64,000 nucleotides of DNA, taken from NCBI GenBank assembly GCA_030267565.1, contig BRXU01000005.1, positions 4,529,501 through 4,593,500 of the forward strand, given 5' to 3'. The notes under the pieces are model-generated. The model was not told the DNA's origin. It saw nothing but the letters and a program-made list of their open reading frames with translations, and made no database searches. Source of the stretch: Pleodorina starrii (taxonomy: Eukaryota; Chlorophyta; Chlorophyceae; Chlamydomonadales; Volvocaceae). The translations under genes and the position numbers were made by a program. Positions 1 through 9,640 of this stretch are shown piece after piece; position 1 is the stretch's first letter, and every line of letters begins with the position of its first letter.

Positions 1-1
1 C

Positions 2-79
2 TCCCCGCCCGGGTCAGCCATCAGCGCTCAGCCCAGCCAGGCAGCAGCTCAGCTGACAGGGCAGCCGGGGCCGTCGTGA
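2..79 (+). pseudogene. ORF2 C-terminus of LINE-A copy X (partial)
   Basis: These are the final 25 codons of LINE-A ORF2, ending at TGA 77-79. The Ala/Gln/Ser-rich tail matches the C-termini of the minus-strand ORF2 copies that stop at 32083, 42571 and 51551. The rest of the protein lies left of the window, so whether this copy is intact cannot be judged. Confidence 0.75.
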
Positions 80-1079
80 GCGGGGTGTTGCGAGTCGGGG
101 GTCCTTAGGGTGCGAGGGGCCTCGAGGGTGGGGGGAGTGTGGTGCGGGTTGCCTAGGGAGGGGGGTGCGGTGCGGGGCTTGCTGTGGGTGGGGCCGGAGG
201 GGGTCTTGGGGGTCGGGGGAGCTTCGGAGCAGGGTTGGTGTGGTGCAGGCTGCTGCGGGAGGCAGGTGCGGTTCGGGGGCTGCTGTCTTGAGGGGTCGCC
301 CCCTGTGTGGAGTCTGTGGGTGCTTTGTCGCAGGCGCTCTCGTGCCCTGGTCTCCGACCCGGCGGTGCTGTCCCTGCGGCCTGGAGGGGGTTTTTGGGGG
401 ACGGGGGGTCTTGGGAGTGGGGTGCGCGCGGCGCGGGGGGGACTGGGGAGGGGCGGGGGGGCTTCGGTGCAGGGTTGGTGCGGTGCAGGCTGCTGTGGGA
501 GGCAGGTGCGGTTCGGGGGTCGCTGTCTGGAGGGAACGCCCCCAGGGTGGGGTCTGCGGGAGTCTTGTCGCCGGCGCGCTTGTGCCCTGGCTTCCAGCCA
601 GGCGGTGCTGCCCCTGCTGCGCCCGTGGGGGTTCTTGGGAGCCGGGGGGCCGCGGGAGTGCGGTTCCCGCGGTGTGGGGTGTCTTGGGAGGGAGGTGTGT
701 CTTGGGGCCTGCTGCCTTGCGGGGACGCCCCCAGGGTGGGGTCGGTTGTTGTTTGTCTCTGGTGCGCTTCGTGTGGCGCCGTTCCTGCGGCTTTTGTGGC
801 TCTAGGAGGCGGTTTCGGTGGTGCGGGGTTCTCTTCGGGCGTGCTGTGGGTTTTCTGTTTTCTCTGGTGCTCCCCGGCGGGAGGGGCTTGTCCGCCCTGG
901 TTCTCTGTGGCGGTTGCCCGGTTTTGTTTGCCGTTCCTGTTGCTGTCGCCCTGGGTGTAGGGTTCGCCCCTTGGCTGTTGAGGTTGTGCAGGTTGTGGTT
1001 GTGTTGTCGCTGTGGTCGCTGTTGGGGCCTTTGCCCGGCCCTGGGGTTTGTCCTCGGTGACGGGCCCTGTTGTTGGTCA

Positions 1080-1345
1080 GTGGTGCTGGCCCGGGTGTTG
1101 GGCCGTAATTTTTGGCCTGGTGTTGGGCCGTGGTGTTGGCTCTGGTTTTTGGGCCCTGGTGTTGGGCCCTGGTGTTGGGCTGTGGGGTTGGCCCTGGTGT
1201 TGGGCTGTGGGGTTGGCCCTGGTGTTGGGCTGTGGGGTTGGCCCTGGTGTTGGGCTGTGGGGTTGGCCCTGGTGTTGGGCCGTGGTGTTGGCCCTGGTGT
1301 TGGGCCCTGGGGTTTGGCCCTGGTGTTGGGCCCTGGTGTTGGTTT
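1080..1345 (+). repeat. 3' UTR minisatellite of LINE-A copy X
   Basis: This is a tandem array of GGGCCCTGGTGTTGG-like and GGGCTGTGGGGTTGG-like units. The unit TTGGGCTGTGGGGTTGGCCC is repeated several more times than in the other copies. Equivalent arrays lie near 8148-8345, 9040-9240, 17348-17592, 18292-18490, 22030-22280, 30893-31090, 38890-39070, 41376-41580 and 50358-50560. The unit number varies between copies. Confidence 0.8.
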
Positions 1346-3591
1346 CGGTTCCCTCCTCGGTGTCTTGGAGGAAGGGGCGGCCGTGTGTGCCGCCCGTGCA
1401 GCAGTGGCTCCTGGCCTCTTGCTGCCCCCGTCCCTGTCCCTGTCCTGTCTGCGAGTTTAGGCGTTGCTTGGCTTTTTCCCTCTCCTCGGCTCCTTGCAGT
1501 GGTTTCTTGGGCTTCTTGCCAGGTTGTTGTGGCTTGCCGGTCTTGCTCGGCTTGCCCGTTGGGCTTCGCTTTCCCAGTCCTTGTAACGTCCCTCGCAGAA
1601 AAAAAAAAGGCCCGCCGGCGGTCGAGGGGAGACAATGCCAGCCGGGCCATCAGCTGCCGGGTCTGCCTCCGGGGCCGGCCCGGCGGGCGCCGACGGTCCG
1701 GCGGCAGCACCGGGGTCCTGCTGGTGCGGTGCCGCATGGCGGCTGCTAGGCTGGCTGACCGGGCTTGCAGCGGCCGAGGGCAGTGATGGGGGGGAGGAGC
1801 GGGGCCGCATCCAGCCGGGGCTGGGCGTGGGGTTCATGGCAAACCACCGGCTGCGGCTGGGCGCTTGCTGAGCCAGCCAGTGTTGGTGCCAGCGGGCCTC
1901 CTGTTGCTGTAGCTGGCTGTGCGGCTGCTCGGGCCACACCGCGGGCATGAGGGGCTCCGTGTCCTGGTCCCGGCCCCAGCTGTGACCGCGGGCGGTGAGG
2001 CGGTGGCGCACCTCACTCACTGTGTAGTGGATGAGGGGCAGCGTGCCGTGGCCGTGGCTGAGGGGGTAGCACTGGACCGAGTCCCAAAGCCCCAGCAGCT
2101 GGTATTCCACTGGCCATGAGGAGGCGCGTTGGGCCGGGGGCGCCTCGCCGTATCGCTGATGGTCCTCCAAGGTCCAGTGTCGGCGCGGCTTGCGGCCCGG
2201 CAGCACGCAGGCTGCAGGCCAGTCGGCGTCCCCTGCTGCTCCGGCCAGCTCGCTGTCTGGGGGCACCAAGCGGCCGTTGGGCAGGACGGCCCACAAGACT
2301 CCCGTAGGGCTGCTGACCCGGCTGCCATCGGGCGACAGGAGCCAGTCGGGTGCCGGCGGCAGTTCGGGGTCCAGGGGGCCGGCTGGCAGCAGTCTCCGCC
2401 AGTCGGCTGGGATGGCCCCAAGGACCGCCTGCATGAGGGGTTCGTGCTGGGTCATGGGCGACGCTGCACGGAGCTCGGCCAGGGTGCGGGGTCCCAGGTG
2501 GGCGGTCCCAGCCGGCGGGGTGAAGGGCTGGTCGGTGGCGGGGTCACGCAGGGCTGCATTGAAGAACAGGGGCTCATGCAGGATGGCACGCGCATCCGTG
2601 GTCTCTGGGTAGGCCAGCCGGGTCGGGAGCGAGGAGCGGTAGGACTGCACCAGGCTGGCAATGAACGTAGGCAGGCTGGGGGGCGGTTCCGCCGTGCCAT
2701 ACACCCAGCCCCACCCAGTGGTCCCATCCGGCCTGTACTCGTCGAGCAGACCCCGCATGATCTGCTTCCATGGCTGCTGGCCGGGCTGAGCGAGCTGGGC
2801 GAGGGGCTTCGCATGCAGGGCGACCATGAATGCATCGAGGTCGAGATGGCCGACACCGCCACAGTCGTGATCCTGGCAGGCGATCTCCGGGCCAGGCTTC
2901 AGCAGGGCCCGTCCGTGGCACACCAGGGACGCGTCTTCCTCCAGGAGCGACCAGGCCACAAAGCCGTCGATATGCTTGCGGAGTGCCGCCAGCTGGGGTG
3001 GGGTGGGGCGGATGATGGAGAGGTGGTATGCCAGGGTGTTTCCCAGCACCTGTTTGGCCACATGCACCCGGCCCACGAGGCTGAGGCCGTGTCGCCGCCA
3101 CACATGGCCGAGACGCTGAACCCGCTGAATTCTGCTGGTGTAGCAGAGCCGCGCGGCCTCCACCGGGTCCAGAGTGAGAGGGATTCCCAGGTGGCGTGGG
3201 GGTTCATCACCGGGAGTCGGGAAACTCGCACCAGTTGCGGCGTTGGGCCCCACCACCGGCGCGTGGGTACCCAGCACCATCCCCTTCCCCTTGCTGGCAT
3301 TGACCCGTGCGTTGCTGGCCCTGCAGAACAGCTGGACTGCCGCGGTAGCGACCTCCCCATCCCTGTCGACATTGCTGACCGTGAGCACCGTATCGTCCGC
3401 GTGGTGGGTGACAGGGGGGGCTGGCACGTTGTTGGGGAGGGTGGGGGTGCGGAGAGCGTTGGTGCTGCGCAGGTGGTGCAGGTACGAGGTGAGAGGTTCC
3501 AGCTGCATGACCCACAGGACGGGCGACAGGGTGCTGCCCTGCTGAAGGCCGTTGCGGACCGGGAAAGGTGCTGACTGGTGCCCATTGACCA

Positions 3592-3592
<1 letters not shown>

Positions 3593-3630
<38 letters not shown>
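3593..3630. mobile_element. Poly(A)-only insertion in copy Y
   Basis: A run of 38 A lies inside ORF2. The duplicated locus near 12421 has the uninterrupted site, so this insertion came after the tandem duplication. Only one extra base besides the A run is gained, so there is no clear target duplication. Confidence 0.8.
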
Positions 3631-3632
<2 letters not shown>

Positions 3633-4015
3633 ACCCGGCAGGAGCCATCTGACGTGAGCAGGCGCAGCCAGCGCTGTGTGTGCTGACCGAAGCCCATGGC
3701 CTCGGCCACCCGGTAGAGCCAGGGGCGATGGACCCGGTCGTAGGCCTTCTCGATGTCGAGTATGATGAGGGCTGCCGGTTGCTGCGAGTGCCGCACCCAC
3801 TCCGCCAGGGCCAGGTGGTAAAGGGTGTTGTCGCGGATGTCCCGGCCGCTGACGAAGGCAGTCTGCAGCGGGTCTATCAGGTAGTCCAGTGCCGGCTGGA
3901 GGCGATTGCTGACGGCCTTGCAGACAAGCTTGTAGTCGCATTGGAGCAGGGTGATGGGCCGGTAGCTGCTCAGGCTGGGCCGGGGCAGGCCTTTGCCTTT
4001 GTAGATGAGAGTGAT

Positions 4016-4032
4016 TTTTTTTTTTTTTGTGT
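4016..4032 (-). mobile_element. Minimal poly(A) insertion with target-site duplication
   Basis: On the plus strand this is T13 followed by GTGT, flanked by the duplication GTGAT (4011-4015 and 4033-4037). Copies near 22925 and 35260 have the empty site GAGAGTGATGACCCC. The inserted DNA is essentially a poly(A) tail. The same insertion is present at 12806-12822, so it predates the tandem duplication. Confidence 0.8.
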
Positions 4033-4825
4033 GTGATGACCCCTTCGCGCCAGCTGAGCGGCAGGGAGTCGGCAGCTGCGGCCCCGGTCTCCACGGATCC
4101 CTGGGTGAAGGCTGCGTTGGCGGCGGCGAGCAGCAGCGGGCCCAGCAGCGGCCACAGCACCCGGTACACCTCATAAGGCAGGCCGTCCGAGCCAGGGGCG
4201 GTGCCATTCAGACAGGACGACAGAGCAGCCGCAAGTTCGTCCAGCTGCAGCTCGCCGGCGGCTGGGGCTGCGTCGGCAGCTTCCCTGAGGGGCTGGGGGA
4301 GCCGGCGGCGGAGGTGCTGCAGGAGCTGGTCTTGGGCTGTCAGGTCCACCTGCTCCACCCGGAACAGACCCGTGGGGCTGTCACTGCTGTACATGGCGTG
4401 GGCCGCGGCTGTGATAGCGGCGGCCGCACCCGGGTCACTGAGCGGAACCGGGAGGGGCTGACCCGGGACTGAGAGGTGGGTGACTGGCTCCCGGGTGCGC
4501 ACCTCGCGTCCGAGCTGGTGGAACCAGCCGGTGCCCTTGTCGCCATGCTGCGTGTACGCGGCGTCCAGCGCTGCTGTGCGGCGGATGGCGGCCTGTTTGA
4601 CTGCCGTGGTGAGCTGGCTGCAGGCCTGTGCTGCCAAGGCGCCGGCGTCGGGCCCGGGCATAGCATGGCTGCCAGGGCTGCACACGCAGCGTGTTTGGCC
4701 GCCCTCAGGCTGGCGGCCTGGTCCGTCAGGTGCTGTCTGTGGAGGTGATCGGCTGCACTGCGGAGGCGACCTTTCAGACATTCCCACACCTCACGTGGGT
4801 CAGCAGCGGCGTCTTGCTGCTGGAC

Positions 4826-4993
4826 GGCCTGCTTGCGAGCCCGGACTGAAGCTGGCAGGCTGGCCGTGAGGGAGGCCGCATACCGAGCGGACCGGGGGAG
4901 CTGACCGGTGGAGGCCGCACAGCGTGGGGGACCCTGGGGGGCGGCGTGCAAAGCTGCCACCGGCAGTCTGCGAGGCCGTGGGCCAACAAACAT
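4826..4993 (-). pseudogene. ORF1 N-terminal stub of copy Y fused to ORF2
   Basis: The frame starts at ATG 4993-4991 (MFVGPRPRRL) and runs about 54 codons. It then passes directly into ORF2 sequence (QAVQQQDAAADPREVWE) at 4826. Copy P' has the same N-terminus continuing into ORF1 proper, so this is a deletion fusion. GGCCTG is shared at the junction. Confidence 0.7.
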
Positions 4994-5013
4994 GAGGGCG
5001 GGCTGTTGCTGAT

Positions 5014-5088
5014 GCTGTTGCTGATGCTGAACTGGCTGTTGCTGCTGCTGCGGCGTGCTGATGTTGATACTGCTGTTGCTGGTGTTGC

Positions 5089-5123
<35 letters not shown>

Positions 5124-5150
5124 GTTCTGCTGCTGAAGCTGCTGCTGTAG
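5014..5150 (-). repeat. CAG-rich leader repeat
   Basis: This is a dense CAG/CAA (CTG/TTG on the plus strand) run just upstream of the ORF1 ATG, interrupted by a few other codons. In the ORF1 frame, a TAG precedes it and no ATG lies between, so it is probably leader sequence. It is open in the other two frames as poly-Gln or poly-Ala/Ser. Identical or near-identical copies lie at 13804-13940 and 27221-27357. Confidence 0.7.
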
Positions 5151-6119
5151 AGCCCCCAACTCTGCTGCTAGGGGCCCGTCCCAGGAGAGCAGGCGGGGGA
5201 CTTGCACTCCTCCCTGCCTGCACCCTGGCTCTGCGGGAGCTCCTCGAGCGCCTGAGGCCGTCTGGTCGGTCTGTACTGAGCTGCAGAGCAGCTGAGCTGG
5301 ACAGGGCAGCAAGGGCACACCGCACAGGCAAAGCACCCCACCTGCACCCCGAAGCCCACCCCTGCACCCACAGGGCACCCCAGGCACGAAGCAGCACCCA
5401 CCTACACAACAAGAGCAAGCCTCACCCCACCGAGGACAAGCCACCCAAAGCAGGCAGAGGAAGAACCCCTCGCCGGGCAGCCAAGACACCCACCAACGGA
5501 AGAAACCAACCCCGCACGGAAGAAACCAACCCCTGGCCCTGCCAGAAACCGACCGCCAGGCCTGAAGATGTCAAAGGAAACTCCACAGGCCGCTAGGCTC
5601 CAAGCGCGGGCTCCACGGAAGTCGTCCAGCACCACAGCTCCACGATGTCGTCCACCACGAGCGACCGGAAGGCCAACCGCGCAAGACGCCCGAGAAAACG
5701 TCGCTAAAAAGAGGCTTTTTTTTCTGCGAGGCTTAGCTGCAAGCTTTCGCAGCGCCGGCTTGGCGCCGCGTCAGGCTGGAAGCACGAGGATGATTGCTGC
5801 GCTCGCCGAGGGCGCACTTCGAGAAGACGTGCAATCCGCACGCCCAGTTCCACGAAAAGAAGAAGGAGAAGAACAAAGAGAGTAGGCGTGCTGTGCGCCC
5901 TGATTGGAGCGCCGAGTCCTGGAGTCGCCGGTCCGATGGCGGCTGCGGCGACAAGAGAGAAAACCGCCGCTGCCGCAGGTCGCGCCGCTGAAGCAACCAA
6001 ACGAAAAGAAGCAAAATGTCCTAAAGGAAAGCGGGAAGCACGCAGCCTGTTGTTGAAGTTGCAGGTGCTGAGTGAGGCATTGCCAGCAAACAAATGTCGA
6101 CGAGGTGTTGGAGTAGCTT
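5151..6119 (-). other. LINE-A 5' UTR of copy Y
   Basis: This is non-coding sequence upstream of the CAG-rich leader, in the minus-strand direction. It is matched by 13941-14909 and, in opposite orientation, by 54498-55209. No convincing promoter element could be picked out. It contains the 11-nt insertion at 5718-5728. Confidence 0.65.
5718..5728 (-). mobile_element. Minimal LINE-A insertion: CGCAG plus short A run
   Basis: The minus strand reads CGCAG followed by As, the last five bases of LINE-A plus tail, between two copies of AAGCCT (plus strand AGGCTT at 5712-5717 and 5729-5734). The related 5' UTR at 54498-55209 has the uninterrupted site near 54820. The insertion is shared with 14508-14518. 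Confidence 0.8.
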
Positions 6120-6228
6120 AAGCTATAAGCTATAAGCTATAAGCTATAAGCTATAAGCTATAAGCTATAAGCTATAAGCTATAAGCTATAAGCTATAAGC
6201 TATAAGCTATAAGCTATAAGCTATAAGC
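6120..6228. repeat. Heptamer tandem repeat (AAGCTAT)n
   Basis: About 15.6 perfect units of AAGCTAT separate the 5' end of copy Y from the plus-strand LINE-A fragment Z. The unit is not a standard telomere repeat. The duplicated array at 14910-15004 has exactly two units fewer. Confidence 0.95.
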
Positions 6229-7467
6229 ACTGGACCTTGGAGGACCATCAGCGATACAACGAGGCGCCCCCAGCCCAACGCGCCTCCTCATGGCCAGTGG
6301 AATACCAGCTGCTGGGGCTTTGGGACTCGGTCCAGTGCTACCCCCTCAGCCACGGCCACGGCGTGCTGCCCCTCATCCACTACACAGTGAGTGAGGTGCG
6401 CCACCGCCTCACTGCCCGTGGTCACAGCTGGGGCCGGGACCAAGACATGGGGCCCCTCATGCCCGCGGCATGGCCCGAGCAACCGCACAGCCAGCTACAG
6501 CAACAGGAGGCCCGCTGGCACCAACACTGGCTGGCTCAGCAAGTGCCCAGCCGCAGCCGGTGGTTTGCAATGAACCCCACACCCAGCCCCGGCTGGATGC
6601 GGCCCCGATCCTCCCCCCCATCACTGCCCTTGGCCACTGCAAGCCCGGTCAGCCAGCCTGGCAGCCGCCATGTGGCACCGCACCAGCAGGACCCCGGTGC
6701 TGCCGCCGGACCGTCGGCACCCGCCGGGCCGGCCCCGGAGGTAGACCAGGCAGCGGATGGCCCGGCTGGCATGTCTCCCCTCGACCGCCGGCGGGCCTGG
6801 CAGCAGCTGTGGGACTGCCCCGCAAGCAACCGGGCCAAGGCACTAGCCTTTTTTTTTAAATCCGGAGGAACCCCGACTTGGGACATGGGACACACATGTT
6901 GTCTGGCGGCTCCACTGATGCTGCCACTTCTGCTGAGTAGCTAGCGTGCCAGGCTTCTGGGCGACTCCAAGGGCCAGCTGGATGGTGCTGATGACTGTAT
7001 GATGAGTCTTGTAAACCTCCGGACGGGACAGGGACAGAGGGGTGGGCACCCTCTGTTCTCATCACACCCCGGGTAATGGTCACTGACTGGTTTCGATCCC
7101 GGGATCCCGGGGGGAATTGCAAGGTTTCCCTGTCGCCAGCCAATGAACCATTGCCTGCTTCTGTTGGGTGCAGGTAAATTCCAAATGTGCTTGGTGGGAC
7201 TTGAACCCGGGTCACCCGGGCCGAAAGCAGTGCCTTAACTTTCGGTGTAGAACGGACGGCTCCCGTGAGGGGTGTACCTGGCCTCCAAAGGTCAGCCGCA
7301 GCGTGCCCACTGCCCTGCTCCTAGCTGCTCGGTGGACGGCAGCCTGCATGTCGCCAGCCTGACCCACGTCTTCTTGGAGTGCGGGGCTTACACCGCAGCT
7401 CGGGTTTGGCTGGCAGAGCTGTGGGCGGCAGTCTCCGGGGCCGCAGACTTGCCCTTCAGCCAGCCTT
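6229..7467 (+). pseudogene. LINE-A ORF2 C-terminal fragment (Z), split by a SINE
   Basis: This plus-strand piece of the ORF2 C-terminal region runs from HWTLEDHQRY, past DRRRAWQQLWDCP, to the Cys/His cluster (C-x4-C-x6-H-x5-H-x4-C) near 7311-7382. A minus-strand SINE occupies 6849-7252. At 7467 the sequence jumps to the upstream RT region, so the 3' end of the element is missing. It is duplicated at 15005-16243. Confidence 0.8.
6849..7252 (-). mobile_element. SINE copy S1
   Basis: This is a minus-strand copy of the tRNA-derived SINE. The T9 at 6849-6857 is its poly(A) tail, and the B-box-like GACTTGAACCC lies near 7198-7208. Intact ORF2 has TGGCGGCTGCACCAT between the two flanks. Those 15 bp are missing here, so the insertion came with a small target deletion. 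Confidence 0.8.
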
Positions 7468-7877
7468 CCGCGACAACACCCTTTACCACCTGGCCCTGGC
7501 GGAGTGGGTGCGGCACTCGCAGCAACCGGCAGCCCTCATCATACTCGACATCGAGAAGGCCTACGACCGGGTCCATCGCCCCTGGCTCTACCGGGTGGCC
7601 GAGGCCATGGGCTTCGGTCAGCACACACAGCGCTGGCTGCGCCTGCTCACGTCAGATGGCTCCTGCCAGGTGGTGGTCAATGGGCACCAGTCAGCACCTT
7701 TCCCGGTCCGCAACGGCCTTCAGCAGGGCAGCACCCTGTCGCCCGTCCTGTGGGTCATGCAGCTGGAACCTCTCACCTCGTACCTGCACCACCTGCGCAG
7801 CACCAACGCTCTCCGCACCCCCACCCTCCCCAACAACGTGCCAGCCCCCCCTGTCACCCACCACGCGGACGATACGG
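7468..7877 (+). pseudogene. LINE-A RT fragment (plus strand)
   Basis: This encodes the RT core from RDNTLYHLALAEW through LDIEKAYDRV and GLQQGSTLSP to HHADDTV, cut at the catalytic motif by the poly(T) of copy P. It begins abruptly inside ORF2 next to fragment Z, without a poly(A) tail between them. Confidence 0.8.
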
Positions 7878-8762
7878 TTTTTTTTTTCTGCGAGGGACGT
7901 TACAAGGACTGGGAAAGCGAAGCCCAACGGGCAAGCCGAGCAAGACCGGCAAGCCACAACAGCCTGGCAAGAAGCCCAAAAAACCACCGCAAGGAGCCGA
8001 GGAGAGAGAAAAAGCCAAGCAACGCCTAAACTCGCAGACAGGACAGGGACAGGGACGGGGGCAGCAAGAGGCCAGGAGCCACTGCTGCACGGGCGGCACA
8101 CACAGCCACCCCTTCCTCCAAAACAGCGAGGAGGGAACCGAAACCAACACCAGGGCCCAACACCAGGGCCAAACCCCAGGGCCCTACACCAGGGCCAACA
8201 CCACGGCCCAACACCAGGGCCAACACCACGGCCCAACACCAGGGCCCAACACCAGGGCCCAAAACCAGAGCCAACACCACGGCCCAACACCAGGGCCAAA
8301 ACCACGGCCCAACACCCGGGCCAGCACCACGGACCAACAACAGGGCCCGTCACCGGGGACAAGCCCCAGGGATGGGCAAAGGCCCCAACAACGACCACAG
8401 CGTCAACACAACCACAACCTGCACAACCTCAACAGCCAAGGGGCGAACCCTACACCCTGGGCGACAGCAACAGGAACAACAAACAAAACCGGGCAACCGT
8501 CGCAGCGAACCAAGGCAAACGAGCCCCCCCCCCCCGCCGGGGAGCACCAGAGAAAACAGAAAACCCACAGCACGCCCGAAGAGAACCCCGCACCACCGAA
8601 ACCGCCTCCCAGAGCCACAAAAGCCGCAGGGACGGCGCCACACGAGCGCACCGGAGACAAACAACAACCGACCCCACCCTGGGGGCGTCCCCGCAAGACA
8701 GCAGGCCCGAAGACACACCTCCCTCCCAAGACACCCTGCACCGCAGAAACCTCACTCCCACG

Positions 8763-9251
8763 TTTTTTTTTTTTCTGCGAGGGACGTTACAAGGACTGGG
8801 AAAGCGAAGCCCAACGGGCAAGCCGAGCAAGACCGGCAAGCCGCAACAGCCTGGCAAGAAGCCCAAAAAACCACCGCAAGGAGCCAAGGAGAGAGAAAAA
8901 GCCAAGCAACGCCTAAACTCGCAGACAGGACAGGGACAGGGACGGGGGCAGCAAGGGGCCAGGAGCCACTGCTGCACGGGCGGCACACACGGCCACCCCT
9001 ACCTCCAAGACACCGAGGAGGGAACTGAAACCTACACCAGGGCCCAACACCAGGGCCAAACCCCAGGGCCCAACACCAGGGCCAACACCACGGCCCAACA
9101 CCAGGGCCAACCCCACAGCCCAACACCAGGGCCCAACACCAGGGCCCAAAACCAGAGCCAACACCACGGCCCAACACCAGGGCCAAAACCACGGCCCAAC
9201 ACCCGGGCCAGCACCACGGACCAACAACAGGGCCCGTCACCGGAGACAAGC
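8763..9251 (-). mobile_element. LINE-A copy Q, 3'-UTR-only insertion
   Basis: This 5'-truncated copy is made only of the tail (T12 at 8763-8774) and about 475 bp of 3' UTR. It is inserted in the 3' UTR of copy P. The target duplication CCCACG is visible at 8757-8762 and 9252-9257. It is duplicated at 18013-18504. Confidence 0.9.
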
Positions 9252-9640
9252 CCCACGTCCCCCCGGCTCCCAAGAACCCCCACGGGCGCAGCAGGGGCAA
9301 TACTGCCTGGCTGGAAGCCAGGGCACAAGCGCGCCGGCGACAAGACACCCGCAGACCCCACCCTGGGGGCGTCCCCTCGAGACCGCGACCCCCGAACCGC
9401 ACCTGCCTCCCACGGCAGCCTGCACCACACCAACCCTGCACCGAAGCCCCCCCGCCCCTCCCCAGACCCCCCCGAAACCCTCCCCAGTCCCCCCCGCGCC
9501 GCACCGACCCCCAAGACCCCCGCCGGCCCCACCCACAGCAAGCCCCGCACCGCACCCCCCTCCCTAGGCAACCCACACCGCACTCCCCCCACCCTCGAGG
9601 TCCCTCGCACCCTAAGAACCTCCCCCTCCCAACACCCCGC

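Larger units (their letters stand above)
1..1608 (+). mobile_element. LINE-A copy X, 3' end
   Basis: This is the right-hand part of a plus-strand copy of the dominant non-LTR retrotransposon (LINE-A). It contains the last ORF2 codons, a GC-rich 3' UTR with a minisatellite, the family 3' end CTTGTAACGTCCCTCGCAG, and an A10 tail at 1599-1608. The 5' part lies outside the window. Directly after the tail the sequence becomes minus-strand LINE-A ORF2, so X is inserted into copy Y. Long frames on either strand of the 3' UTR are products of its GC-rich repeats and are not treated as genes. Confidence 0.85.
1609..4831 (-). pseudogene. LINE-A ORF2 fragment of copy Y (RT and C-terminal domain)
   Basis: This encoded the reverse transcriptase and C-terminal region of LINE-A ORF2. 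Recognisable pieces are the APGSDGLPYEVY block, LDIEKAYDRV, GLQQGSTLSPVLW, the catalytic HADDTV, and the C-terminal part up to DRRRAW. It is broken in several ways. A 17-nt A-rich insert at 4016-4032, plus its duplicated site, shifts the frame. A 7-nt deletion near 4667 shifts it again. A38 is inserted at 3593. One extra A lies near 1634. The N-terminal endonuclease is deleted. The RT family assignment is firm and function is lost. Confidence 0.85.
1609..6119 (-). mobile_element. LINE-A copy Y, internally deleted, interrupted by copy X
   Basis: This minus-strand LINE-A reads from its 5' UTR (near 6119) to ORF2 (near 1609), where copy X interrupts it. Most of ORF1 and all of the ORF2 endonuclease domain are missing, removed at one junction at 4826-4831. 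From about 2620 to 6119 it is essentially identical to copy P (11450-14909). From 1609 to 2617 it differs from P at many positions. It carries three very short poly(A)-type insertions, annotated separately. Confidence 0.85.

Noticed and set aside
1080..1345. CRISPR array
   Set aside because: There are no unique spacers of constant size between repeats. The context is eukaryotic LINE 3' UTR.
2129..3574. Open frame of about 480 codons antisense to ORF2
   Set aside because: It recurs antisense to every LINE-A ORF2 copy (10958, 20211, 33400, 43888, 53235), as expected for a GC-rich gene with third-position bias. No domain was recognised.
5014..5150. Poly-Gln protein from the CAG-rich leader
   Set aside because: Poly-Gln is one of three open frames here. 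The frame that continues into ORF1 has a TAG before the run and no ATG until after it.
6120..6228. Interstitial telomere
   Set aside because: AAGCTAT has no G-rich strand and matches no telomere repeat I know.
8030..8640. Long Pro/Gln/Gly-rich frames opposite the LINE-A 3' UTR, and similar Trp/Gly/Val-rich frames on the other strand
   Set aside because: They follow the minisatellite and GC-rich 3' UTR, appear in all frames on both strands, end at poly(A) tails and have no recognisable domain.
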